Positions 35,316 through 42,980 of a stretch of 64,000 nt of DNA are shown here, piece by piece; the first letter of the stretch is position 1, and every line of letters starts with the position of its first letter. Source of the stretch: CAZSDP01 sp964605665 (GTDB lineage Bacteria > Planctomycetota > UBA8108 > UBA1146); assembly GCA_964605665.1 (NCBI GenBank), contig CAZSDP010000018.1, positions 22,341 to 86,340 on the forward strand. Reading direction: 5' to 3'. The notes below the pieces were generated by a model. The model did not search any database. It had not been told where the DNA came from and saw only the letters and a program-made list of their open reading frames with translations. A program made the translations under genes and the position numbers.

Positions 35316-35731
35316 GTAGTGACATCCTACAGATACTCGGTGAGCGATTTCCGCCTCGTGCCCGACTCAGGCGCAAGCAGCAGTTCGCTCTCGTTTTTCG
35401 AGAGGGCTGGCGCGTTGGGTCGAGAATGCTCCGGCTCGTCATCCGTGAAAACGATGTCGGCTATTCCCGCCTAGGTCTCGCCGTTGGGCGCCGAGTTGGA
35501 AGTGCCCCGACTCGGAACCGGCTAAAGCGAAGACTCCGTGAGATCTTCCGGCGGAACCGCGTTGATTTTGCATCGACTCTCGATGTCGTCATCATTCCAA
35601 ATCGGGGTGCTGCTGAGATGACCACAGAGGACTTGGAAGCTCAGTTGCTCGCATTGATTCAATCTTGGCGACCGAGGCCGCGCCGATCTCAGAGCTCCGC
35701 ACCACCTTCGTCGGCGGAGACGAAGAAATGA
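35312..35731 (+). CDS. rnpA: Ribonuclease P protein component
   Basis: A 139-residue RnpA that helps RNase P RNA cut tRNA leaders. The sequence has RARLRRKQQFALVFREGWRVG (start and first helix), SRLGLAVGRRVGSAPTRNRLKRRLREIFRR, which contains the conserved RNR signature, and the DVVIIPNRGA strand. TTG 35312 is the only plausible start; it forms a TTGA overlap with the dehydrogenase stop. A basic, Ser-rich tail follows residue ~115. The neighbour rpmH, usual just upstream, is missing here, but yidD follows as usual. Confidence 0.9.
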   Translation: MSSDILQILGERFPPRARLRRKQQFALVFREGWRVGSRMLRLVIRENDVGYSRLGLAVGRRVGSAPTRNRLKRRLREIFRRNRVDFASTLDVVIIPNRGAAEMTTEDLEAQLLALIQSWRPRPRRSQSSAPPSSAETKK

Positions 35732-36066
35732 CCTGCTGCTCCGCTGGGGGAGGACCCGCGTCGGAGGGTGACCAGGGTACTCGTGCGTCAACTCGTCGGT
35801 GGAGGCGCTCACCGAAGGTGAGCTCGTCGGAGCCGTCTTGGGCCGTGCGTCCCGCTCTCCTCCTTCTCTGGCTCTATCAGAAGGGCATCTCTCCTCTCTT
35901 GCCCGCGCTCTGTCGCTTCTATCCCAGTTGCTCTCAGTACTCCGTCGAGGCATTCCGCACCCGGGGACTCTGGCGAGGCACATTTCTCACCTTTTGGCGC
36001 CTTCTTCGCTGTCACCCGTTCTCCCGCGGGGGATACGATCCAGTCCCTCCTCCTCGATCTCGATAG
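35728..36066 (+). CDS. yidD: Membrane protein insertion efficiency factor YidD
   Basis: A 112-residue member of the YidD family (usual length 70-85). The core LLLLWLYQKGISPLLPALCRFYPSCSQYSVEAF...WRLLRCHPFSRGGYDPVP is complete, including the CRFxPSCSxY and RCHPF signatures. The first ~38 residues are an extra Ser/Arg-rich segment. The ATG at 35728 overlaps the rnpA stop (ATGA) and has GGAG upstream; a shorter GTG start near 35817 is possible. YidD helps insertion of inner-membrane proteins with YidC, whose gene is not next to it here. Confidence 0.87.
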   Translation: MTCCSAGGGPASEGDQGTRASTRRWRRSPKVSSSEPSWAVRPALLLLWLYQKGISPLLPALCRFYPSCSQYSVEAFRTRGLWRGTFLTFWRLLRCHPFSRGGYDPVPPPRSR

Positions 36067-36115
36067 AGCGCCGCTACTCGATTTAAGACATTTGAATAAA
36101 AGAGCTTAAGGGGAT

Positions 36116-36170
36116 CCTCTCTTCGTCGAGGAGAGGCGAGGCCCGCGATTTCCGAGAGTTCGGGAAATCG
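36116..36170 (+). terminator. Two adjacent hairpins after yidD
   Basis: CCTCTC-TTCGTCGAG-GAGAGG (36116-36136) and CGATTTCC...GGAAATCG (36146-36170, with extra inner pairing GA-GAGT-TC). Both are perfect stems in the gap between yidD and the MerR-like gene. T-runs are lacking. Confidence 0.5.
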
Positions 36171-36201
36171 AGAAGATCGTGGCTGAGATCGCGCATTTTG
36201 C

Positions 36202-36229
36202 TTGCCTTACGCTTTGTAAAACATAAAGT
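36202..36229 (+). promoter_or_regulatory. Promoter with a MerR-type dyad in its spacer
   Basis: TTGCCT (36202-36207), a 16-base spacer and TAAAGT (36224-36229). The segment CTTTGTAAAACATAAAG is an imperfect dyad (CTTTxT / AxAAAG) that overlaps the spacer and the -10 element, where MerR-family regulators bind. The MerR-like gene begins 62 bases downstream, so autoregulation is likely (inference). Confidence 0.45.
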
Positions 36230-36290
36230 ACAAACGCGCGCCGCAATCGCGAGGGTGGTCTGTGTGGAGTTGGAAGCGATCGGGGAAGCG

Positions 36291-36584
36291 ATGGCTGAAG
36301 AGACCGAGCGGGGGACAAACCCAGCTGGGAGAGGTGGAGCCAATTCACCTCGTATCCCACGCAAGCTCTTCAAAATCGGCGAGGTCATGGCTGCGACTCA
36401 GATTTCTCGCCAGACTCTCCATAACTACACCATGCTCGGGCTCATCACTGAAGAAGAGCGCACGCAGTCGGGACACCGTCTCTACGGTGAAGAAGTGTTC
36501 TTACGCCTCGCTAGAATCCAGGAGCTGAAGCGACGCCATAGCCTCAAGGAGGTCCGAGAGATCTTGGAGGAGGAGGGGAGCTAA
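36291..36584 (+). CDS. MerR-family transcriptional regulator (small)
   Basis: A 97-residue DNA-binding protein. ATG 36291 follows GGGGAAGCG. After a ~25-residue polar leader there is a winged HTH of the MerR type: LFKIGEVMAATQISRQTLHNYTMLGLITEEERTQSGHRLYGEE (helix-turn-helix then wing) and the helix RLARIQELKRRHSLKEVREIL. It lacks a long effector domain, so it resembles minimal MerR/HspR-like repressors. Its stop directly abuts the next start codon, so it is made with the large helical-repeat protein. Confidence 0.85.
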   Translation: MAEETERGTNPAGRGGANSPRIPRKLFKIGEVMAATQISRQTLHNYTMLGLITEEERTQSGHRLYGEEVFLRLARIQELKRRHSLKEVREILEEEGS

Positions 36585-39500
36585 ATGCGACTCCCCGAGG
36601 AGAGCTTTTCCAAACTGATCGCGGCCGCCGTCACCCTGATGCTGGCACCGATCTTGTGGTTTGCTCTCGACAGTCAGCCTCCGGCCATTGGCGAGGAACC
36701 GAGCGAAGAGAATCAGGCAGTACAGTCCTCGATCGGGGGTTCGGCGGATGTGGCCGAGTTCACGGGGGAAGTGACCCCCGACGAGGACTTCGCGTTATTG
36801 CTCACCCGAATCGAGACCGGGACTTCAGAGCTTCTCAGGGGACTCTTTGATCCATCTGAATTTGTGCGTTGGTCACCTGGGGTCTTTCCCCGGGTCTTGG
36901 GCGCGATGGATCGTCGCTGGTCAAAGTCCTCTGACAGAGCGGTTCGAGAGCCGCTCTTGCTTTGGAAAGCGCGGGTGCTCGAGGCGGCGATTGAGCGAAA
37001 TCTAGCGTTGAGTGATCGCGACCGGCGTCTCCGCGAACTTCGCCAGCAGATGTTGATCACCGGTGGAACTGAGCTATTCGAAAAGGGAACTTCCCGTCTG
37101 TTTCGCCAGCCGAACTTGTGGAATTGGTTGGCGACCCAAGAGAGCTCGGGGCCGGGAGAGATCTTTGAAGCGATAGCGCTTCTTGAAGATCAGCAGCTCG
37201 CTCAACAGTGGATTCCTCAGCTCGGTGAGCAGGCGTCAGTTCCGATCGAAGTTGCCGCCAGCTGGGTACGCCTGATCGCCGTTCTGGCGGGAAGGACCGA
37301 GTCTCCGGAGATCTCTCGATTCCTCGAGCAATCGATCTCAGATTTGCAGCTGCGACGAGGTTCAAGCCCAGGGCTGGTGCAGCGTCTCGAGAGCTGGCTG
37401 AGGGGAGTGAAGACCCTGGCGAGGGTGGAGAAACGTCTCGATGAGAACAGTGAGGGGCTCCCTGACGCAGAGTCGCTGATCGCCGACCTAGGAACTGCGA
37501 TTCAAGATCTCGCGGACGCTAGGCAATCCGCCTCGACTGAAGATCGAAACGACCATGCTCTGAATGCTCGACTAAAGGTCTCGGTCGCCCTGGATCTTGC
37601 TCGTGCTCTGGTTGCTGACTCGCAATTGCGAAGTGAGCTTCTCGCTCGGCCTTTGTCAGAGAGTTCGGCTCCGCTTCGTGCGCGTCGATTGCTGACGATC
37701 GGTACGAACGCGATCGAGTTGGGTGATCGAGAAGAGCTGGTCGAGGCGATTGAACTCTTGAAGCGGTCTGGGGATGAGTTCCTCCAGAACTTACTTGAAG
37801 TGAGTTTGCTCCGACTCGATCAGGATCCACAAGGGAGAGACTTGATTCTCAAGGCTCTCGAGGATGATCGAAAGCGCGATTCTTCGGAACGTCACCTCAG
37901 CGACTGGGAAGTGGAACGTTGGAAGAAGTTCGCCGAGCAGGGGCGATTTGCGAACATGATCGACCGCCCGATGTTGCTCTTCGAAAGCGGCAAGTCTTGG
38001 GCGGAGCTCGGAGATGAAGGAGCTGAGTGGCTAATACGATCGCGCGCTCGATTAGAGCGTACGATCGAGGCGAAGTCTGATCTCGGATATCTCGAGTTCC
38101 TGGGGGCCTTGATCGCGTTTGAGGAGGGTCGCTTCGAGGGACTCGAAGAGCGACTGATGAAGATTCTCGACGAAGCGGAGATGCCGGCAGCGCTCAGCCG
38201 CAGAGAAATCGGATATCTCCTGGTGGTTTGCGAGGAGCGGAGGTCGTCCCTCAATCAGCGGCGTGTAGATCGCCAATTGGCCCAAAAGGTGTTGAACACG
38301 GCAGCGGACGATTCACTCGCTGCACAAGTTACACAATTCCTGCGGGCGGAGATGGAGCGTGACGCTGGCGGTCTTCAGGTCTTCGGCGAAGAACGTATCC
38401 GTGAACAAATCGACGAGCTTGTGAGTGACCTGACCTCGATCAATGGAGGACTGCCTTACGATCTCGTCGTCGAGTGGGAGCGCCTCTCTAGTGACATGTT
38501 CGTGGCTGCCAGGCAGTTCATGAGGCAGGGGGAGTGGCTCAGGAAGCGAGATCCGGCGAAAGCGATTCAGTCGCTGTCGCTTGCGCTCGAGTTGTTTGAC
38601 CGAGTTGCACAACTGGGGGGACAAAATACCCTCTGGGAACAGCAGTATGCTGAGTTGCAGCGTGAGTTGGCTCGTTATCACTCTGAACTCAATCCCGTAG
38701 TCGCGCGGGATCACTGGCTGTCCTCAGCGAAACACTTTCTTCAAGTGGCGAGGAGTGGTGACTCCCACCGAGTGCACTACTTGGATGCCGCACGGGCATT
38801 TGTCGCTGCAGGTGAATTGAAGTCCGCGCGTGAGTCACTGATCGATTCAGAGCGGCTTTCCCAAGGAACTCAAGATGACTCGGAGGCGTGGGAGGCGATA
38901 CTGCTCGCCGTCGAAATCGAATACCGAGCCGGCAATGCTGAACAAGTTCTTTGGAGGACACAGACTGCAATCGAGGACCAAAGGCCGAAAAGCCCGGACA
39001 CCGAGAGGTTGCTCATCTATCAGGCTTGGGCTCTCGAAGGTCTCGGTCGTGAGGAAGAAGCTCTGCTGGCCCTCGATAGAATTCTCCGCGATCTTGGGCC
39101 CCAAAATCCGGAGTGGCAACGCGCGGTTTTTCAGAGGGCACAGATACTCGAGCGAAATGTCGACAGGACCAATTCCGAGACCGCAAAATTAGCTCGCGAT
39201 GCTTGGGCCGAGGCTGCCACCTGGCTCAACTCCGGGACGGCATCTGCGAACAAGGCTGTCGCCTGCTACTACGCTGCGGAACGTACCTTTAGGCTTGGTG
39301 ATCCCGATCGAGCTCTTGCATACTTAGAGATCATTTTTCAATCGGAGGACGATTTTCTGCAGGCCATTCCTTCTCTTTCCGAGCGTGAACGCTGGAAAGA
39401 AACGAAGGAGAAAGCTCTCTATACCAAGGGCGACATCTATCAGGAAAAACAAGACGATTGGAAAGCGGAAGAAGCATACCTTTCCGCAATTGAAATCAAC

Positions 39501-39713
39501 TCTCACTCTCCACGAGTTCCTCTCGCATATCTGATGTTGGGTGGGATTTTTGAGAGTCGAGGAGACGATGAAGAGTCGTTGGCTCTTTATCGCAGAGGGT
39601 TGCGAAAAGCGCGGGACAACGAAGTGACGGATCCTGCAAGTGCACCCTACTTGGACGTAAGAAATGAGCTCGAGGCGGCTATAGCTAGGCTGGAAGTCAA
39701 CCGAGGCCGCTGA
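36585..39713 (+). CDS. Very large membrane-anchored helical (TPR-like) repeat protein
   Basis: A 1,042-residue protein of unknown family. GGAGGAGGGGAG precedes the ATG, which touches the stop of the MerR gene. One hydrophobic segment near the N-terminus (~10-27, IAAAVTLMLAPILWFAL) anchors it in the membrane or acts as signal. The rest is nearly all helix, with TPR-like units becoming clear toward the end (ALYTKGDIYQEKQDDWKAEE, AYLMLGGIFESRGDDEESLA). It probably acts as a scaffold in the periplasm. No catalytic motif is seen. Confidence 0.8.
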   Translation: MRLPEESFSKLIAAAVTLMLAPILWFALDSQPPAIGEEPSEENQAVQSSIGGSADVAEFTGEVTPDEDFALLLTRIETGTSELLRGLFDPSEFVRWSPGVFPRVLGAMDRRWSKSSDRAVREPLLLWKARVLEAAIERNLALSDRDRRLRELRQQMLITGGTELFEKGTSRLFRQPNLWNWLATQESSGPGEIFEAIALLEDQQLAQQWIPQLGEQASVPIEVAASWVRLIAVLAGRTESPEISRFLEQSISDLQLRRGSSPGLVQRLESWLRGVKTLARVEKRLDENSEGLPDAESLIADLGTAIQDLADARQSASTEDRNDHALNARLKVSVALDLARALVADSQLRSELLARPLSESSAPLRARRLLTIGTNAIELGDREELVEAIELLKRSGDEFLQNLLEVSLLRLDQDPQGRDLILKALEDDRKRDSSERHLSDWEVERWKKFAEQGRFANMIDRPMLLFESGKSWAELGDEGAEWLIRSRARLERTIEAKSDLGYLEFLGALIAFEEGRFEGLEERLMKILDEAEMPAALSRREIGYLLVVCEERRSSLNQRRVDRQLAQKVLNTAADDSLAAQVTQFLRAEMERDAGGLQVFGEERIREQIDELVSDLTSINGGLPYDLVVEWERLSSDMFVAARQFMRQGEWLRKRDPAKAIQSLSLALELFDRVAQLGGQNTLWEQQYAELQRELARYHSELNPVVARDHWLSSAKHFLQVARSGDSHRVHYLDAARAFVAAGELKSARESLIDSERLSQGTQDDSEAWEAILLAVEIEYRAGNAEQVLWRTQTAIEDQRPKSPDTERLLIYQAWALEGLGREEEALLALDRILRDLGPQNPEWQRAVFQRAQILERNVDRTNSETAKLARDAWAEAATWLNSGTASANKAVACYYAAERTFRLGDPDRALAYLEIIFQSEDDFLQAIPSLSERERWKETKEKALYTKGDIYQEKQDDWKAEEAYLSAIEINSHSPRVPLAYLMLGGIFESRGDDEESLALYRRGLRKARDNEVTDPASAPYLDVRNELEAAIARLEVNRGR

Positions 39714-39756
39714 GCAGTTTCCCGCCGAGCTTAGTGAAATCAGGAGGATGAGCACC

Positions 39757-40218
39757 ATGGCTGATTGGAGCGAAGAAGCTCGAAAGCTGTGCACCGGATT
39801 GCGTGAGCAACGGGCGATCTATGGGGAACTGGAATCTCATACCCGAAGGCAAGGAGCCGTTCTTCTCGGCGGGCGAACTGATGAGGTTTTGGACTTGGCT
39901 CGATCGAAAGAGGCGACCCTCGAGAAGATCGAAAAGATCGATGAAGAGATTGCTCCCTTGAAGGCGAGTTGGCACGAACAGCGAGATCAGCTTTCGGATG
40001 ATCTGCGAGCGGAAGTTCAAGGGGAGTTCGATGCGATGCACCAAGTGTTGGAAAATCTGATCGCTCTTGAAGCGGAGCAGCAGAAGATTGTCGAGGCAGC
40101 AAGGAGCGAAACGCAAGACAAGCTGAAGAAAGTCGAAGGTGGTCGTCGGATGAATCTAGCCTACGGTGCACCTGCTGCAGTTCAGCCAGAGCCTCGCTAC
40201 TTGGATCGAAGCGAATGA
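39757..40218 (+). CDS. FlgN-like coiled-coil protein
   Basis: A 153-residue all-helical protein. ATG 39757 is used since AGGAGG lies 9 bases upstream; ATG 39748 would touch that site. The pattern LLGGRTDEVLDLARSKEATLEKIEKIDEEIAPL resembles FlgN-type flagellar export chaperones, which bind hook-associated proteins in the cytoplasm. The tail ends in AYGAPAAVQPEPRYLDRSE. No other flagellar gene is present in the window, so the assignment rests on the coiled-coil pattern only. The stop overlaps the next start (ATGA). Confidence 0.55.
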   Translation: MADWSEEARKLCTGLREQRAIYGELESHTRRQGAVLLGGRTDEVLDLARSKEATLEKIEKIDEEIAPLKASWHEQRDQLSDDLRAEVQGEFDAMHQVLENLIALEAEQQKIVEAARSETQDKLKKVEGGRRMNLAYGAPAAVQPEPRYLDRSE

Positions 40219-42728
40219 CCTTGAGGAAGCTTTGGCAAAGAGAAGACGCTCGCTCTCGTGGCATGCTGTTGTCACGTCGCTGGTGGGTGTTCTTTCTCTT
40301 GGTTTTGGGTCCGCTGGGTTGGGGTTATGCACCCTCGTGTGCGGTTGCGCAGCATTCGCGGCTCGTTTTTGAGAGTAACTTCGAAGTTGACCTCCTCCCG
40401 CCCGCCGAGGCTTATGAGCTGGAAGTGTTTGGTTGGAAGCAGGAATTCGGGCCAGGCCTTCCACGCTTGATGGAGGTGCAGGTTCTTGAAGGCGGGAAAG
40501 CTCGTTCACGCAGCCGCGTGCTACGGATACCCGCCGGTGGTGGAGTCGCAAGCCTGACCTCCTCTTTCAATCCGGTGCAGAACTCTTCCGGCCAATCCCC
40601 AAATCAAGAACATTTGCCGGTGGAGCCAGGGGAGAAGCTGACGCTGGAAGCTTGGATGCGTTGGGACAATCTAGACGAGGGAAGCTTCACTTTGGGCGTT
40701 CGATTCGCCACCCGACTCAATGCCAGCGGACGTGCAGATTTTATGAATCTGGACGAGACGCAGTATCAGGAGTTGGTGACCGGCGGTGGTGTGGCAACGG
40801 AAGGGCACATCGTTCGTACGAGTACGATCGTTCCGCCACACTCCAAGGGTTGGCGCCTTGAGTTTCAGCTCAACGGAATTCGCGAGAAGGTGCCCGGATT
40901 TCTTGAACTCGACAATGTCCGTGTGACAGCTGCTCCCCGGGTTTGCTTGGAGTGGGCTGATGCGCTTCGTCGCGTCGATCCAAAGAGGAGTGATGTCGCA
41001 CTCCGAATCCTTAGCGCTGGATTTCAGCCTGGAGACTACGAGATTCTGATCGCGGCAAGAGATGAGCGAGGGGATTTGTACTTCGTGAAGCAGCTCGCGA
41101 GGTTTGTTGATCCCGATCATCCGGTTCAAATTGATCTCGCGGGAACAGACTTCACTTCACAGCGTCGCGGCCCTTCATCGACTTTCGAGGGGCTCCACCG
41201 CTTCGAGCTCGAAATCTATGATCAGCAGGGTGAACAGATCGCGAAGCGAAGTGAGCCGTTCGTCGGCAATGCAGGAGCGCTTCCTTATCAGGTTGGGCCT
41301 TCGCGAGCTCGGCATGGAGTTGCCCTCGGCCTGCCGGTGGAGCCTTGGTGGTCACTTCTTGAGAGCGGACCAACCCTACTTCAAATTACCGAGCCAGTCG
41401 GAGATTGGCCGAGTGAGCTCGCCAACATCACTGAAACAAGAAGAGCGGTTTCTTCTGATTTCGACTCGCTGGTGAAGAGCGAGGCGTCCGACTCTGAGCT
41501 TTCGGAGTCGGTGTTTCGCTGGTTCGTCGAGTCTTCCGATCCTAAGCAGGAGTTGGCGAAAGTGGTGAGCCGCTTCCCGAAGCTCCCGGTGGGGATTCTA
41601 AGTGGTGAGCCGCAGTTAGAATGGGGGGTCCCCCAACTCATTGAGATGTCCTCTTCAAGGTCTGGATTTCCCCGACGCTTTTCGGCGCTCGTTTCACAGG
41701 ACTACTTGGGAGCAGAACCTGAGGCATGGACCAGGACCTTGTTCCGGCTCGAGGCGATGGGAGTGAATGAGGTCTTTCTGCGAAATCCGGAAGAGAGCCT
41801 CTTTAGGTCAGGCCTCGCACTTGAGGAGGGTGAAGTCCCTCAACCTCCTTGGAGCGCGTGGCGCTTTTCACGTGGCTTTCTCGGGACGGCCAAGTTTCTC
41901 GCTCGAGAGCGTTGGGGTGCTGGAAGAGATGCGCTTCTTTTTCAACATGACGACAGGGGGGTCGTGGCTCTTCTACCAGTTGAAGGCCAGGCGCAATCGA
42001 AGCCGATCAATCTCCTGGTCAATGGGACTCCGCGAGCATTCGATGCCGTCGGACAACCGATCTCTCTTCCTCCCGTAGAGAATGGTTCCTTGAATATCGA
42101 TTTACTCGAACGGTTCACTCTAGTCGAGGGTGTTGACCTAGCGGTCGAGCGAACTCGGCGGTCAATTGTCCTCGAGCCGCGAGCATCCGGTGTAGAGATT
42201 TCGGTGACCAATTTTCTGCGAGAAGCGGTCACGATCGAGCCTCGCCTCGATCTACCTTCCGGCTTTCAGGTGAGAGTTGGTGCTGTCGGTCAACGGGTGG
42301 AGCCTGGAGCTAAGGCGCGCTATGAGGTGATCCTCGACGTGCCTAGTGACGCTGGTATCGATGGTGAAGAGGTGATCGACGGGGTGCTCGTGCTACGAGG
42401 AGCCGATGGGCGGAGCCAGCAGGTTCCATTCACGCGAGCTCTACCTCTTCCCTGTCAGAGAGTTTCGGCCACGCTCGTGCAATCAACCGAAGGGTTTGCG
42501 ACCGTTCGCCTTCAAAATCTGGAATCGACCATTCTGCAGTTTCACGTCTACCTTCAGGCGGATAGTGGAAGCGAGAGGGACTGGCCTGAGCAGAATCTCG
42601 CGCCAGGAGAGAGTCGGAATTATTCAATGCCCTTGGCGGCAGGGGACCGAGGCAGGACGCTCTGGATTGGCATGACCTTTAGCAACGGAGAGCCCAGATA
42701 TTGCAATCAAGCGCTGCGCCTGCCCTAA
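40215..42728 (+). CDS. Large secreted protein, unknown function
   Basis: An 837-residue exported protein. The ATG at 40215 overlaps the upstream stop; ATG 40263 would give a shorter, typical signal peptide (LLSRRWWVFFLLVLGPLG...AVAQ). The N-terminal third is a beta-sandwich resembling carbohydrate-binding modules (FESNFEVDLLP, LTLEAWMRWDNLDEGSFTLG, LDNVRVTAAP). A middle region and a C-terminal beta-rich part (LRGADGRSQQVPFTRALPLP) follow. I do not recognise a catalytic domain with confidence. It ends the gap-free series begun by the MerR-like gene. Confidence 0.7.
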   Translation: MTLRKLWQREDARSRGMLLSRRWWVFFLLVLGPLGWGYAPSCAVAQHSRLVFESNFEVDLLPPAEAYELEVFGWKQEFGPGLPRLMEVQVLEGGKARSRSRVLRIPAGGGVASLTSSFNPVQNSSGQSPNQEHLPVEPGEKLTLEAWMRWDNLDEGSFTLGVRFATRLNASGRADFMNLDETQYQELVTGGGVATEGHIVRTSTIVPPHSKGWRLEFQLNGIREKVPGFLELDNVRVTAAPRVCLEWADALRRVDPKRSDVALRILSAGFQPGDYEILIAARDERGDLYFVKQLARFVDPDHPVQIDLAGTDFTSQRRGPSSTFEGLHRFELEIYDQQGEQIAKRSEPFVGNAGALPYQVGPSRARHGVALGLPVEPWWSLLESGPTLLQITEPVGDWPSELANITETRRAVSSDFDSLVKSEASDSELSESVFRWFVESSDPKQELAKVVSRFPKLPVGILSGEPQLEWGVPQLIEMSSSRSGFPRRFSALVSQDYLGAEPEAWTRTLFRLEAMGVNEVFLRNPEESLFRSGLALEEGEVPQPPWSAWRFSRGFLGTAKFLARERWGAGRDALLFQHDDRGVVALLPVEGQAQSKPINLLVNGTPRAFDAVGQPISLPPVENGSLNIDLLERFTLVEGVDLAVERTRRSIVLEPRASGVEISVTNFLREAVTIEPRLDLPSGFQVRVGAVGQRVEPGAKARYEVILDVPSDAGIDGEEVIDGVLVLRGADGRSQQVPFTRALPLPCQRVSATLVQSTEGFATVRLQNLESTILQFHVYLQADSGSERDWPEQNLAPGESRNYSMPLAAGDRGRTLWIGMTFSNGEPRYCNQALRLP

Positions 42729-42980
42729 ATGAGCAGCTCACGCGCTCGGTGTGATCACGGAAACCGCCTCGCGATGATCTCGTAACTCGTTGAGCTTCTC
42801 ATTTCGCCGACGACCGTCTGTGCTACGATTCTCGACGATGAATCGAAGCGGCCAGAGCCGGTCGCTGCTCCCGTCGAGGGCGTTTGGGAAATTCCCATCG
42901 TCTCGAAGATGCAGAGCCCCGTTTTTGGATTCACAACTGAGTGAGTCCGTCCTTCATAGTTCGTGAGAGGGACATTTCGA

